The notes under the pieces are model-generated. The model did not search any database. It worked only from the letters and a program-made list of their open reading frames with translations, and was not told the DNA's origin. Below, in pieces: positions 22,027 to 33,873 of a stretch of 64,000 nt of DNA (positions are counted from its first letter, which is position 1; every line of letters starts with the position of its first letter). Source of the stretch: Globisporangium splendens. Lineage: Eukaryota > Oomycota > Peronosporomycetes > Pythiales > Pythiaceae. The position numbers and the translations under genes are program-made. Where the stretch lies: NCBI GenBank assembly GCA_006386115.1, contig VFIW01000011.1, forward strand, positions 62,001 through 126,000, in the 5' to 3' direction.

Positions 22027-24105
22027 TCAATAATCTACAGAAAGTGACTGAAGTTGTGACAGGTGTTCCACGCCAGCGCTTGTGAGCTTCGTGCAGTACC
22101 AAAGATTGATCGAGGTCAGGTTCACGAGTGCCGTCAGTTCTTTCAGTCCTTGGTCCGTGATCTCACTGCATTCTGCCAGGTTGAGCGATGTAAGTGACGT
22201 CAACGTTGCTATCGTCGGCATGCCTGCGTCGGTGATTTGACCGCAATTACCCAGATCGAGAGATTTCAGGTGGGGCATCCCAGTGAACGCAGCAAGGCAC
22301 TTGTCGGTCAGCTTGGAGCAGCTCGCAAGGTCGATCGACTGCAGCTTTTTCAGCGGTGCGAGTTCGAGAAGACCCTGATCGGTCAGTTTATTGCAGTACC
22401 ACAGCACGAGAGTTTCCAGCTCCGTGAACCGGCCAATGATCTTCATACTCGCATCCGTCACCAGGCGACAGTTTGCCAGGTTCAGCGTTCGAAGCTTTTT
22501 CAAATTCGCGATGTAGCTGATGCCCACGTCATCGACGCGATTGCAGCGCATCAGGTTCAAGTTGGTGAGATTTTTCAGCTGGCCAAGACCGAGCAGTGCT
22601 GCGTTGCCAACTTGACGACAGTTCGCAAGGTCGACGATGACCAATGAGCTGATTTGTGAGAGCGCAGCAATCCCTTCGTCGCGAAGACCAGTGCAGCCCC
22701 CGAGGTAAACTGATTTAAGATTTTTCAGCTTGGTGAGCGCTTGAAGTCCCTGGTCCGTCACTTGGTAGCAGCTCACGAGATCCAAGGAGGTCAAATTTGG
22801 CAGCTTGGCGATTGATGCCAGTGCCGCATCGGTAATTTTCCCGCATTTCATGGCGTTTAAGAACTGCATCTTGGAGAGGCTTTCCAGATGAGCAAACGTC
22901 TGGTCGGCGATCTCGCTGCAGTACCACAGATTGCAAGACGACAGATTCTTGAAATTCGTCAGCACTTCCGTTCCGTAATCCGTGAGATTGTAACAACCAG
23001 CAACATCAAGCGTGATGAGATTTGTCAATGGTGCAAGTGCTCGCAACCCGTTGTCGGTCACTTCTCCGACGTTCGCGATCTCCAGATGGCGCAGATTCAC
23101 AAGTGACTTCAATGCACTGATACCGACATCCGTGAGCTGACTGCAGTTCGAGAGATTCAGATTGGTGAGCGACGTCATCGTTCTTAGAGCGCAAATGCCG
23201 TCGTCAGTGAGTTGACCCTGATTGCAATACCACAGATTGAGCGTTCGCAGATTTGGCAGCTTGGAGAGTTGTGTGATCCCGGAATCACCAATGCGTCTAC
23301 AGCCGCGCAGACTCAGATTCCCAAGCTTTTCAAGATCCGCAATCGCAGCAACGCTCTCGTCGGTGAGCTCAGTACAGTAACCGAGGTTCAGAGATGTCAA
23401 ATTGGGATTGGTCCGCACCAGAGATACGACACCAACATCAGTCACTCGGTAGCATCCTTTGAGCGCGACAGATCTCAACTGCGGCATCTTGACCAATAAC
23501 TGAATGGACGCGTCGGTGACGTTTGTGCAACCTGTGAAGACGACTTCCACCAGATTCGGAAATCGCAATGGCAGCTTCACGAAATGCTCATCTTGAAGCA
23601 GGCGTCGGGCTGGGATGAACGAAAGTGCTTGTGTCGCTGGTCCACATTCAGTCGCCAGTGCCTTGCTTGACAGCATCAGTCGGTAAACTTCTTCCACGCT
23701 CAAGTACTGCACGATGATGTGGTGGACAGAAGCAAGCTTCGAGATGAGGGGAGACACCTGGACCAAATCGAGCGACTGAAGGTTGGTGGATCGGGTATCC
23801 TTTGAAGAAAGTTGGTCCGCAGTAGCGTCGTTCGATGCTTTGACGCTTGATTTTCGTCCAGCTGATGCAGCGTCCTTGACGACTTGCCGCCAGTGGTGGA
23901 ACGTCTTCTTTCGCCACATATACGTCAAGCGGTCGTAGACACACGAGCAGCAATTGTCCAAGTCGAGTTTCAAGTCATCTCGCTCAAGAGCTTCTTGGCA
24001 TCCGCTCACTTGCGTTTCGATGTCGCATACACACGACGAGCAGATGAAATCCATCTCTTCCATAGTGAAGAGCGAGGATCGGATCGAGTTACCGGAGCCT
24101 GCCAT
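22027..24105 (-). CDS. Large leucine-rich-repeat protein, AMN1/F-box-LRR type
   Basis: An intronless protein of 692 residues from the Met at 24105 (MAGSGNSIRSS); an ATG at 24198 is in frame. Residues 15-75 hold a Cys-rich segment (FICSSCVCDIETQV, DNCCSCVYDRLTYMW). A weak F-box-like helix lies near residues 100-140 (VHHIIVQYLSVEEVYRLML). From about residue 165 to the end are some 20 cysteine-containing LRRs of 24-25 residues with the pattern LxxLxLxxCxxLTDxGLxxLxxL. Proteins of this kind are often substrate receptors of SCF ubiquitin ligases, but the F-box is not certain, so a role as a scaffold is also possible. Repeats are regular with few insertions. Confidence 0.8.
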   Translation of the reverse strand: MAGSGNSIRSSLFTMEEMDFICSSCVCDIETQVSGCQEALERDDLKLDLDNCCSCVYDRLTYMWRKKTFHHWRQVVKDAASAGRKSSVKASNDATADQLSSKDTRSTNLQSLDLVQVSPLISKLASVHHIIVQYLSVEEVYRLMLSSKALATECGPATQALSFIPARRLLQDEHFVKLPLRFPNLVEVVFTGCTNVTDASIQLLVKMPQLRSVALKGCYRVTDVGVVSLVRTNPNLTSLNLGYCTELTDESVAAIADLEKLGNLSLRGCRRIGDSGITQLSKLPNLRTLNLWYCNQGQLTDDGICALRTMTSLTNLNLSNCSQLTDVGISALKSLVNLRHLEIANVGEVTDNGLRALAPLTNLITLDVAGCYNLTDYGTEVLTNFKNLSSCNLWYCSEIADQTFAHLESLSKMQFLNAMKCGKITDAALASIAKLPNLTSLDLVSCYQVTDQGLQALTKLKNLKSVYLGGCTGLRDEGIAALSQISSLVIVDLANCRQVGNAALLGLGQLKNLTNLNLMRCNRVDDVGISYIANLKKLRTLNLANCRLVTDASMKIIGRFTELETLVLWYCNKLTDQGLLELAPLKKLQSIDLASCSKLTDKCLAAFTGMPHLKSLDLGNCGQITDAGMPTIATLTSLTSLNLAECSEITDQGLKELTALVNLTSINLWYCTKLTSAGVEHLSQLQSLSVDY

Positions 24106-25016
24106 TGTGCACGTGACTGCCCAAGAAGCCGACACAAGTTTCAAGCTCCCGTCTTCACGCGCGAGATGGCTGCAGCAGCACCTTGCGACACAAGTCAATC
24201 GAGCGACCCGCTTCGGTTGAACCTCAGCTCACAAGACCTGCAGCGACTGGAGAATGAGCACAATTGAGTGAGTGGGGCTGTTTTCTCAGGTCAGCCGACT
24301 GACTCGTGCAATCTGTCCACCACTGAAAAACCCATTGGTCTGGACGCAACGCTTGACAGCGCAATTCGTGTGTGTCACATCACGAGGAAGGGATGGGTGC
24401 GCCACGCAGATGTTACGCATGCCCTCAAGCACAGGCAGCCCGCAGCGCTTGATTGGTTGGGCCTTCTTCCTCCGTTGAGCTGCTCGCGCGTTCGGGTCCA
24501 TTCCAGCTGTTGCGAATCACCACGCACCCCATTGGTCCGATTTGATACACAAGACGATACCAACTTATGTCAGTACTGTCCCTATTTTGGCACTCCACTG
24601 TTCAATTCGGGACGCCATCGCGAATGAAAGTCTACATTGGTGAGTGATGGTAGACTACATATTGTGGGTCACCCTGTGGGTCCGTCCCACCCACCTGAGA
24701 TTCTTTTCGTCGAACGTTCTAACTGGTCGCCCACCCTCTCGTTTAAGTACCGACTGCCTTTCACATAAAACCTCAAGCGAAAGAGAAGAGCGAACCCAAG
24801 TGGAAGTGTGGTGGGGACACGTCGCTGAGGTTTTTTCTCCACCTTGGCTATGTTGCTGGTTGGTGTCCTCGGTCCACCAACCAGCAGCATGTTGACCTAC
24901 GCTCACATCGGAACTTGACGCCAAGCGAAGAGCTCCACCCACCCGCCAAAGCTCACTCTTTCTCTCTCACAGACGCACAAGCAGCTCTCCAGTCTGCAGA
25001 CAGCAAGCTCAATACA
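24106..25016. other. Divergent intergenic region, LRR protein / eIF6
   Basis: About 910 bp between the starts of two divergent genes. A short plus-strand frame at 24166-24267 (33 codons, MAAAAPCDTSQ...) ends in TGA just before a potential donor and was not accepted as a gene. Nothing else was recognised. The pyrimidine-rich segment at 24955-24970, just before eIF6, may be part of its 5' UTR or promoter. Confidence 0.4.
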
Positions 25017-25754
25017 ATGGCGATCCGTACGCAATTCGAAAACAGCAACGAGATCGGCGTGTTCTCGAAGCTCACCAACTCGTACGCGCTCGTGTGCATC
25101 GGCGGCTCGGAGAACTTTTACAGCACGTTCGAGGCCGAGTTGGCCGACCACATCCCCGTCGTGCACGTGTCGCTCGCGGGCTGCCGCTTTGTGGGCCGCG
25201 TCGCTGTCGGCAACAAGCGCGGTCTGCTGCTGCCGAACACCACGACGGACCAGGAAATGCAGCACATCCGTAACGCGCTCCCAGACTCGGTCGTCGTGCA
25301 GCGCGTCGAGGAACGGCTGTCGGCGCTCGGCAACTGCATCGTCACGAACGACCACGTCGCGCTCGTGCACACCGATTTAGATAGAGAGACCGAGGAGATC
25401 GTCGCGGACACGCTCGGCGTCGAAGTGTTCCGTCAGACCGTCGCGGGCAACGCGCTCGTGGGCAGCTACAGTGCGCTGTCGAACCAGGGCTGCCTCGTGC
25501 ACCCGCGCACGTCCGTGGAGGACCAGGAAGAATTGAGTTCGCTGCTGCAAGTGCCGGTGGTCGCCGGTACCGTGAACCGTGGTAGCGACGTCGTCGGCGC
25601 GGGTCTCGTTGTGAACGACTGGACGGCGTTCTGCGGTCTCGGCACAACGTCGACGGAGATCTCGGTCGTCGAAAGCATCTTCAAGCTCCAGAACGCACAG
25701 CCCAACTCGATCTCCACATCGATGCGAAGCGCGTTGATCGACTCGATGACCTAA
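25017..25754 (+). CDS. EIF6: Eukaryotic translation initiation factor 6 (ribosome anti-association factor)
   Basis: Intronless, 245 residues, exactly the usual eIF6 length. It binds the 60S subunit during late nucleolar and cytoplasmic maturation and blocks premature joining of 40S. The start [20 protein letters not shown] is the near-invariant eIF6 N-terminus. Further family blocks are [52 protein letters not shown] and [16 protein letters not shown]. The pentein repeat design is visible. GC content is high, as expected for a strongly expressed gene. Confidence 0.97.
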   Translation: MAIRTQFENSNEIGVFSKLTNSYALVCIGGSENFYSTFEAELADHIPVVHVSLAGCRFVGRVAVGNKRGLLLPNTTTDQEMQHIRNALPDSVVVQRVEERLSALGNCIVTNDHVALVHTDLDRETEEIVADTLGVEVFRQTVAGNALVGSYSALSNQGCLVHPRTSVEDQEELSSLLQVPVVAGTVNRGSDVVGAGLVVNDWTAFCGLGTTSTEISVVESIFKLQNAQPNSISTSMRSALIDSMT

Positions 25755-26049
25755 GTGTAATTGCCTCTCGACTACTTACTCTATTGAAGAAATAACCATG
25801 ACAACAAGACAAGGAAACAAGCGAACAGGATGGAGGGCATTGGAGTCAAATGGAGGAGCATATCTGGAAGCTCTGGAGGAAGATGGGGAAATGGTCCAAG
25901 CAGGTGCACTTGCTTGCACCTGCGGGCGCTGTTTTCTCCTTTCTTGAATTGTAAAGTATGCTTTTTTATTTAACATCAATAGATTACATGCAGCAATCCT
26001 CTGCGCTGTTTTTCTTCGCACCGAAAGTCTTGCCGTCTTGTTGAATATG

Positions 26050-29000
26050 CTAAGGCGCCATGGAACCTGGGGATTCGCGCAAGAGCTCCAGTTGGTCCAG
26101 GATTTCGTCCAGCTTGTGGGGAAAAGCAACATGAACGGCATGGGTCAGCATCACAAACGAGTGTGGAAGGCAGACTTTTGGAGTTCGTACCTGTTTCTTG
26201 AAGTGTCGAATCTCTGCGTTCTTGGCGGCGATCGCATTTTGATGAATGCGTTCCAATTGCAGCTTCTCCAGGTCGCTCGATTGCGTCGCCTTCGTGAGCA
26301 GCACTTTCAGTTCGGCCTCGCGCAGTAAGTGCTTCTGAGTCAGCGTCTCGATCTTCATCTCCAGAGATCGGTGCTGCAGCATGGACGGAGTTCGCGGGAT
26401 GCTCAACTGCTTTTGCAATCGGATCACTTCGCCCTCGAGGAACGGGATCTTATCAGCGAGCTCTTCAAGCGTTCGCTTTTCTTGTTCTGCTTTGCTGAGC
26501 AGCTGCTGGAGCCTGTGTACTTCCTTTACGTGTTCGCTGAGTTGGATCTGGACGCTGCCCCATGCATCCAAGTGCTCGCGTGCTTGGCCTTCTAGTGTCG
26601 AGATCTTCTGTCTGGCTTGTGTCAACTCGTCTTGATGCGCTTTCTTCATAGACTCCACCTCTGAGTCGAATTTGGTCGTCATCTCTTGCTCAACTCTCGC
26701 CCGTAGCCGGTCTTCAGTCTCCAGTGTGGCAACCGTATCATCAACACGTGCCTGTCGCTCTCCCGATCCTGAACCTGATGCGCTGAAAGTCTGGAGCGTA
26801 CTCAATGTTTGGATCAAATGCGAACGAGCTTCTTCGCTTGCCCAAAGTTGAGACTCCAAATTGCGAATGTAATCGCGTAGCTCCTCATTTTTCCTCTGTA
26901 GCAGCTGGTTTTCGCTGTTAGCTTGCATACTATCGTTGCTTTCCACAGGATAAAGATGGTCTTTGCTCGTTGCTGATTCCTGGGACTCTTGAATCTGCTT
27001 CGTTAATTTCTTCACCTCCACCTCTTTCTCACGAAGTTGTCGCTGCAGATTGGTGATTACGATGGTCGAGTCTGCATACGACAGGTTTTGTAAGTCACGG
27101 TTCGACGACTCGACTGCTCCATACTGCTGCTTTCTCAAAGACCGATATTTCATCTCCCACTTTCGCTCGACATCCTTGATCTTCTCAGTGTAGAAATTTC
27201 GAACGCGCTTGAGTTCATCTTTGATCTCCCTGTCATCATCCACCTGACGCTTCTGCAGTGCTTTAGGATGCTGGTGAGACCCTGCTTTTTGAAGCAGCTT
27301 CTCCTGTTCTCGAATGCGCTTCTGGAACTGTAGCACCAGCCTCTCCTGCTGTTGCCGAAAACTCTTCAGCTTCTTTTCATTCGCTTCCTGGATTTGCTCA
27401 ATTTCTTCCTCCTTCGCTTTCATGTGGCGTTGGTATTCGTCTTCCATTGCTTGAAGCTTCGACTCATCGTCGGCTTTTCTAGACGCGAGAATGAGATTCA
27501 CCAAGCTATCAGGATGCCGCTTGCGCATAGCTTCTTCCATATCCAGCAAACGATTTTCGAGCTCTTGGATGCGACGTATGTCAGCAGCAGATCGATGGTA
27601 ATTTCGCGTCTGATGTTTGCTTGGAGATTGTGCAACTACAGGTGTCTTCCCAAGCTGTATCTCTCTGCGCAACCGCTGCGCTTCAGATTCTAACTGGGTT
27701 ACCTGATATTTAAGACGTCTTACCTCATCGTCCTGAGCGTCGAGGACATGCTGGTTTCCCACGTACCAATCGAGCTTTTTCTGCAATGAAGCCAATGCAA
27801 ACTCAGACTCTTTCTTCTTCAAATCAAGCTCGCGTTGCAGCTTCTTCATCTGCAGTGATTCTTCCGCCATTTTCTCCAAATCGATCCCTTCATAACGGCA
27901 TTCCAGTTCAACTTTTGCTTTCTTCAAGCGATCCAAGGCCACTTTCAGCTCATTTTCTTTGTCTTGATGAGTAGCTCGGGCTGCCGACAGCTCCTCTTGA
28001 AGTGCAATAGCGTGCGCTTCCGCCTTTAATCGCGCTTCAACAGCAAGGCTGTACTGCCCCATGTTTGCTTTGGTGCCTGGCAGCCCGTCATCCGTTGTAG
28101 AGGCATGCTTTTCGAGCTGTTCTCGCGCTTCTTTAAGCTGACTTCGGAGTTCTTCATTTTGCAAATGAACGTCATACTTGACACCTTGCTGGATTTTTTG
28201 CAGCTGCTGCATCAGCTGCTCATTCTCCTTTTGATAGGCTTGGATGAGACTATCCTGAGTCTGTTGCATACAAATGCTCATCAGTCAGTTGTAGTGTGGT
28301 GAATCAGAAAGCAGCCATATGCAATCTCACCTTGATTTCTTTTCGAAGCCGGTCATACTCTTCTTTTGAAATCTCGACGGACTGGCCACCGCGATGGATC
28401 TTGGCAGACTGGGCATCATGTGATTCAGCATTCCTTCCGGTCGGACTGTTTGCAGCTGGCTCGCTTTCTCCAAACTTATTTTCACTTTCAGTCTCTTGAA
28501 TATACCGCTTGAGTTGGAGAATCTGGTGCTGTGCTTGCTGAAGTCGAAGCGCGAGTTCACTTTCCCTGGAAACGCTGGCACGCATCGATCGCATTTGTTG
28601 GCGCTCTTGTTTGAGTTTCATTGACTGGCGCAAAAAGTCGTCGATCTCCTTTGCCTCCTCGTCTAAATCAACAGGTGGCAGCACGGAGTCAAGTCGACCT
28701 GCAGGAACCGGCTGCTGCATCGGCTCAGTTAATGGTACAACTTCCTTGGTGTTGTTCGAGAGACGCTGCTTCTGCGGAACCTCAATAAAGCGTAATGACG
28801 ACACTTGACTTTGGATCTGTTGGAAGCGATCCATCGTCTTCTGTGGCGCAGGCACTTTCGACTCTGAGTGAGCTGCTGAGTCTGGTTGGCTGGGTTGAGG
28901 GACAGAGCGTACGTATTCGTTGTGTTTCGTATCTGGCTTATCCCTACACAAAAAGTAACTATCAATGTGCGCAGTAGTATCCAGGCATCACAAAAGTACG

Positions 29001-31692
29001 TACAGAGTAAAAGAACTCAAGTCTTCGTCGAAGGGCTCGTCGTAGTCAGGAGGCGGAGGCGGGGGAGGAGACTAAACAAGAGTATTGAGTTAGATCATTG
29101 ACAGCAGCACAGGAGTGTGGTTTTCAAGTTTTGTACTACCATCGGCGGTGGCTCAAGTACAATCGACGCAACTTGATGAGCTTCAGTTCGTTGCAACTCA
29201 ACAGTTGGCGCGTGCTGTGCGAGTGGGCCAACGTCATCGGAAAACGTTTTTGCACTATTGTCAGGGTCTTGAGATACATCTTCACGCTTCACAAATGATA
29301 CTTCATCTGCTGCTGCTGGTTGAGCATTCACTTCAGCAGCAGCTGGACTCGGTGAAGCAGGCGCATCAGTTGTACCACCACAACTTTGCTCAAAGTCATC
29401 ATCCTGGTAGTTGTCTAGCTCATTCACAGACTTTCAAAGAGTGAGTAGTAAGAGAGATGCTTGAAGAAAGTACGATCACTTACTCGAGCTCTTCTTACCT
29501 TATGCTCAATGCAGATGTCAGATTTCTCTTCTGGCTGAGCATTCTCATAAGGTGGAGGAACACCTTCATCAACCTAGATATTTGACACAATATCGTCCAC
29601 TCAGACTTCATAGCCAACGAGCAGAAGAAAGCAACAGAACATACCTCAAAACCTCCATCTTCATATCCAAAATTGTCGGTTTCACCAATGTTATCTGTAG
29701 TCGCTTCAGCTTCGACGTGGCGGGTCGTGCCCTCCTCAGTATCACGTTCCTTTTCAATGCCGATATCGACTGGATCAAACGACGAATCGATTGAAAAAAG
29801 CTCCTGTAAGTGTGATAATTGCATGCAAAGGTGAAATCACATCCTTATTGTAACCTCCTTTAAAAGCATTGCATTCATACCTTCATCTTCTCAAATTGAC
29901 TGACGAACGGTGTTTCCACGGCACTTTTTGACGACTCCAATAGCCCGAGTTCGTTGCCAAATGATGATTCTGACCCAACAGTAGAAGCTCGGCCAGTCTC
30001 CAAATCACCTACCGTCGTCTGGTCCAATTCGAAATCTTCATCCGCGTAGTCATCATTCTGGTCACCTTCGTTGTCCTCATATCCTTTACCAGTGGGATCA
30101 TTCTCGGTTGCATACCGGGGATTTGTTGCTGTGCATTTCGTCAGATCGTTAGCGCCAAGACGCTCATACGCAATCAGTTTTCGCAACGCGAATAGACTTA
30201 CCCAATTCGCTCCCCTCAAGCGCATCGATGTTCACCGCAAACTTTTCGCTGTTGAGGCTCGACTAACCAACGACGACTCGTAATTAACTCGCCAGCCTGT
30301 GAGAGTGTAACCAAGGTTCACTTACCATGGACAAGCGCGAGTGCTCTAGCTTTCGCTTGGCTTGCAGCCCGACCTAAACGTATTGGTAAGAGAAGTAATG
30401 TGCACATCAAGCTGTAGCGTTTCTAGCAAGAGGGGGCATACCTCAAAATCCGCCGACTCCATTCCAAACGAGTCTGAGAGACAAAGCCGTTTCGCATCGT
30501 AGTCGCTTCCCTCTTCGCTGCTCTTCTGATGTTTTTCCTCTGCGGTAGCCGCGCTTGCTTTGCTTGATGTAGGATATCGCGCCGCAGCTTTTTCGCTTTC
30601 ATCACTTCCATCTGATTTCTACCACATGGACACAAACCAATACGATGAGTCTTTTAAGTACGGCGCTACGAAACAGCAAATCATGCAATCATATCGCCCA
30701 GCTTACTGCATCGTCGTCGTCATTGTCGCTCTTCTTGCCGTCGTCTTTGTCAATTGTCTTTGGCGGCGGAGCAAATGCTGAGCTACCGGTCCTCTTTAGT
30801 ATCTGCGCGACTCGATCTTCCAAAGAAATCGTCGCTTTCGCCTGTTTCAACATTCATATTGTCCACAGTAAGTTTTATCAGTGCGTAGATAGCATTATAT
30901 GCTATCGTCCGCGAAATGCACGCGCCAGTACCTCTTTCTTCACGGGCTCTTTCTTGGGTTTATTGTTTTTCTTCGCCGCTTTCTTCTTTTTGCTCTGTCG
31001 TCGCTCGTCACTGTCATCGTTGCTACCATGTGTGTCTTCTTGTAAATGGAGTGGTGAACCCAAATCGAACTCATACGGATCCAGGCTACTCGTTCAACCA
31101 AACAGAGGATGACAGCGATACAAAGTGTCACATCAGCGAGGATTATTCATCAACTACATTGGGAAACACGAAACAAATACTCACTCTGGGTCATTGCGAC
31201 TCCCTCTTCGCGACGAGTAGCTCGGCGGTGGCTCCTCCGAATCGGACAAGTCGATCGTCGCACTCTTTTTCTTCTGCTTGGTCTTTTTTGCCGCTTTCGA
31301 CGGCTTCTGCAGCTTGCTTGTCGCCAAGAGCGCCGCCGCAGCAGCCGTGATTGCAGACCCCGGGCTCAGTTTCTTTGAGACGCTAGTTGCCACAGAAGCA
31401 TTGGACGACGGCTTCCTGCTCGTAGCCGCTTTGCCGCGGGTGCTTGGCGCCTGGAACGACGCGGAGGACTCGTCATCGTCTTCTTCAAGAAACCTAGAGC
31501 GTGCGTAGGGGAAACAGGAGCCACGGTGCAACGTCAGCATGCCATAACTTGAAAGTAGCATCTGCATAACAGCAGATCGCTGTCTATATACTCAGACGCA
31601 TATAAACACAGCAGAATGGCTCCTAAACGCATGCCGCACCGCGCAAACTCCTGGTCCGAGTCGTCGTCGTCGTCCATGTTGCCTTTTGACAT
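26050..31692 (-). CDS. CEP162: Centrosomal/basal body protein CEP162 homologue
   Basis: Fifteen exons close in frame to 1507 residues: 31692-31640, 31493-31185, 31085-30932, 30841-30707, 30618-30442, 30373-30326, 30262-30202, 30128-29881, 29803-29645, 29573-29499, 29430-29140, 29071-29004, 28943-28331, 28260-26191, 26112-26050. The N-terminus has DQEFARFLEEDDD, matching the EF..F motif at the start of CEP162/QN1 proteins. About 650 residues of acidic, disordered sequence follow, then a coiled coil to the end with RKRHPDSLVNLILASRK and RSLEMKIETLTQKHLLREAE, the conserved CEP162 blocks, and a terminal LDEILDQLELLRESP. In animals it binds axonemal microtubules and recruits the ciliary transition zone. 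The identification rests on remembered family blocks, not alignment. It is divergent from eIF4E2. Confidence 0.75.
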
Positions 31693-31913
31693 TTTCAAAC
31701 ACAAAAGAGAAAGGATGCGTGCGCACTCAACGAAAGTGCAACAAACATTCACTAAGTTCGATTGTCGCACCAATACAGCATACTAGCATATTAGAAGCCC
31801 CCATCTTGGAGTTTGGCTGTTGTCCTGTATACTGGGGGCGAGAGAGAAGCAACACCATATTGGCACACAGGGGGATCCCAATAAGAAGAGGCAATCAGTC
31901 CGATAGAGACGCC
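31693..31913. promoter_or_regulatory. Shared divergent promoter region, CEP162 / eIF4E2
   Basis: About 220 bp between the two start codons. No core element was identified with certainty. Called from layout alone. Confidence 0.35.
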
Positions 31914-31986
31914 ATGGCCGGAGGAGACGACAAGCGCAGCGCGAGCAAAGATGCCGGTACGAGTGGCGCTTCTGTGTGTGTGCATG

Positions 31987-32023
<37 letters not shown>

Positions 32024-32319
32024 GTAGCAAACGAGAGCGCTTGCATGGGAGGGGGAGCAACTTGGACTGTTGCATTGCGCGGCTTGCATGCTCCCCTTGC
32101 TCTTTCTCTTCCTTTGGCGAGGTGAAGGGGTATGTGAGTATGCTGACGCTAGTGTTGATGGCGGTGGTGTTGCTGTTGTGGTGAGTAGGTGAGGGCAAGG
32201 TGGATGCGGTAATTCCCGGCGAGACGCCAATCCAGAACATGTACAGCTTTTGGTACATCAAGCGCAACACGGGCAACAAGGCGGTGCGTTGGCAGCAAAT
32301 GCGGATACTGCGTGTGCAT

Positions 32320-32354
<35 letters not shown>

Positions 32355-33562
32355 CATACAATGGGGGATATCGTTATTGACGGCATGTAATGTGTCTGTA
32401 GGAAAGCTACGAAAAGAGTATCAAAGAGATTGGGGAGTTCAAGACGGTACGCTTTCTATGCACGCTCGCCTGAATCCTATAAGACCCGCCGTAGCTCAAA
32501 TAGTCCATTTGCGATGCAGGTGCAAGGCTTTTGGCGCATTTACAACCATCTGATGCGTCCCAACGATCTCCCCAACACGATGGATTACCACTTATTCAAA
32601 ACAGGCATCAAGCCAATGTGGGAGGTATGCTCCTCTCTTTGCAAGGTCGCCATATATTGGCTCACGCTCGTAATTGCATGGATCCGCGTTCTCTTGTGCG
32701 TTCATTTAGGACGGTGCGAACCGAAGAGGCGGCAAGTGGATGGTGCGACTCCGCAAGGGCATCGCCTCTCGCTACTGGGAAGATCTGGTACGCCCTACTT
32801 ACGCCAGTATTTGTTGAAAGCAAAAGCTTAACAAGTATGATAACGCATTATGGACAAACTAGGTGCTCGCGATTGTCGGCGAGCAATTCGATGTCGGTAA
32901 CGAAATCTGTGGTGCCGTCATTTCGGTGCGGTACAATGAAGACATCATCTCGCTCTGGAACCGCAATGCTGACAACAACGAAGCGCTCTACCGAATTCGG
33001 TATGTTGTAAAATAATTAGCATCTTTGGCTCCATGTGAACTCGCAGCTTTATCTCTTTTTCGTGTATGTGTGTGCTAGTGATACGATGCGCAAAGTGCTC
33101 AACTTACCCCAGTTTATTGCGCTCGAGTACAAGCGCCACGATGCGTCCTTGACAGACAACTCGAGTTTCCGCAACACGACGCTGTGGCGATCCGACAGCA
33201 AGACAGGCGGCGACGGCAACACGGGCGGCCAAAATGCAGGCGAGCAGCGCCGCAGCATGCACCGCTCGTCGAGTGGTTCGAACCAAAAAGACTCATCCTC
33301 AGGCGGCAACCGCGGCGAACGTGGAGACCGAGGTGATCGAGGCGAAAGCAGCGGCAGCGGTCGCTTCTCGCGCGACAAGTTTGAAAAGCAATCGAGTGGC
33401 GGTCAGTCGCGCTCGGGCTGGCGGGACAGCAGCAAGCGTCCGTTCTTCAGCAAGTCGAACAGCAGCGCGAGCGAAGATCACCACGAAGGAGGATCCAGAA
33501 GCGGCAACGCGAGTGACCGATCGAGCAGCATGGACAACACGAACGCGTGGCAGCAGAAATAG
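31914..33562 (+). CDS. EIF4E2: Cap-binding protein, eIF4E class II (4EHP/eIF4E2)
   Basis: Seven exons (31914-31956, 32189-32283, 32402-32446, 32520-32624, 32710-32787, 32863-32999, 33079-33562) give 328 residues. The eIF4E fold is clear: [36 protein letters not shown]-like [60 protein letters not shown] and a [10 protein letters not shown] block. The cap-stacking Trp after GIKPM is present, while the other stacking position is Tyr in ESYEK, the class II signature. Class II members usually repress rather than promote translation. A C-terminal extension of about 110 residues is rich in Ser, Gly and Arg and absent from typical 4EHP. Confidence 0.9.
31990..32019. repeat. (TC)n tract in intron 1 of eIF4E2
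   Basis: About 30 bp of uninterrupted TC in the first intron. It is complementary to the AG tract in the next intron. Confidence 0.95.
32321..32353. repeat. (AG)n tract in intron 2 of eIF4E2
   Basis: About 33 bp of AG with a single interruption (AA at about 32330). On the transcript it can pair with the UC tract of intron 1, enclosing exon 2. Confidence 0.95.
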
Positions 33563-33873
33563 GGAAACGAGCGAAAGAGAGAGTGGTAGTTGTTGTGATC
33601 TTGGTAACACCTGTCAGCAACAGAGGAACGAGGCACATTGACCTCAAAATGGGGCGTTTGAGTCATGGAGAATGCGCGAGCCAAGTGTGTGCATCCCTTC
33701 ATTAGCATCTCGTGATCAACCGCTGGAGTCCGTGTCGATTTTTAGCAGGTTCAGGCAATCCAAGCTGCTCGGGTATCTTGCGTGTGTTTTTTATAGCTCA
33801 CAGTGCTGTTTTTGGGAAACAAAACCTGTCGGTCTACCTACGGTGGGGCACGCGCTCAAAGGTTCATGCGTCT

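Noticed and set aside
24166..24267. 33-codon plus-strand frame starting MAAAAPCDTSQ
   Set aside because: Ends in TGA just before a GTGAGT that could have been a donor; no downstream exon fits. Probably 5' sequence of the LRR gene on the other strand.
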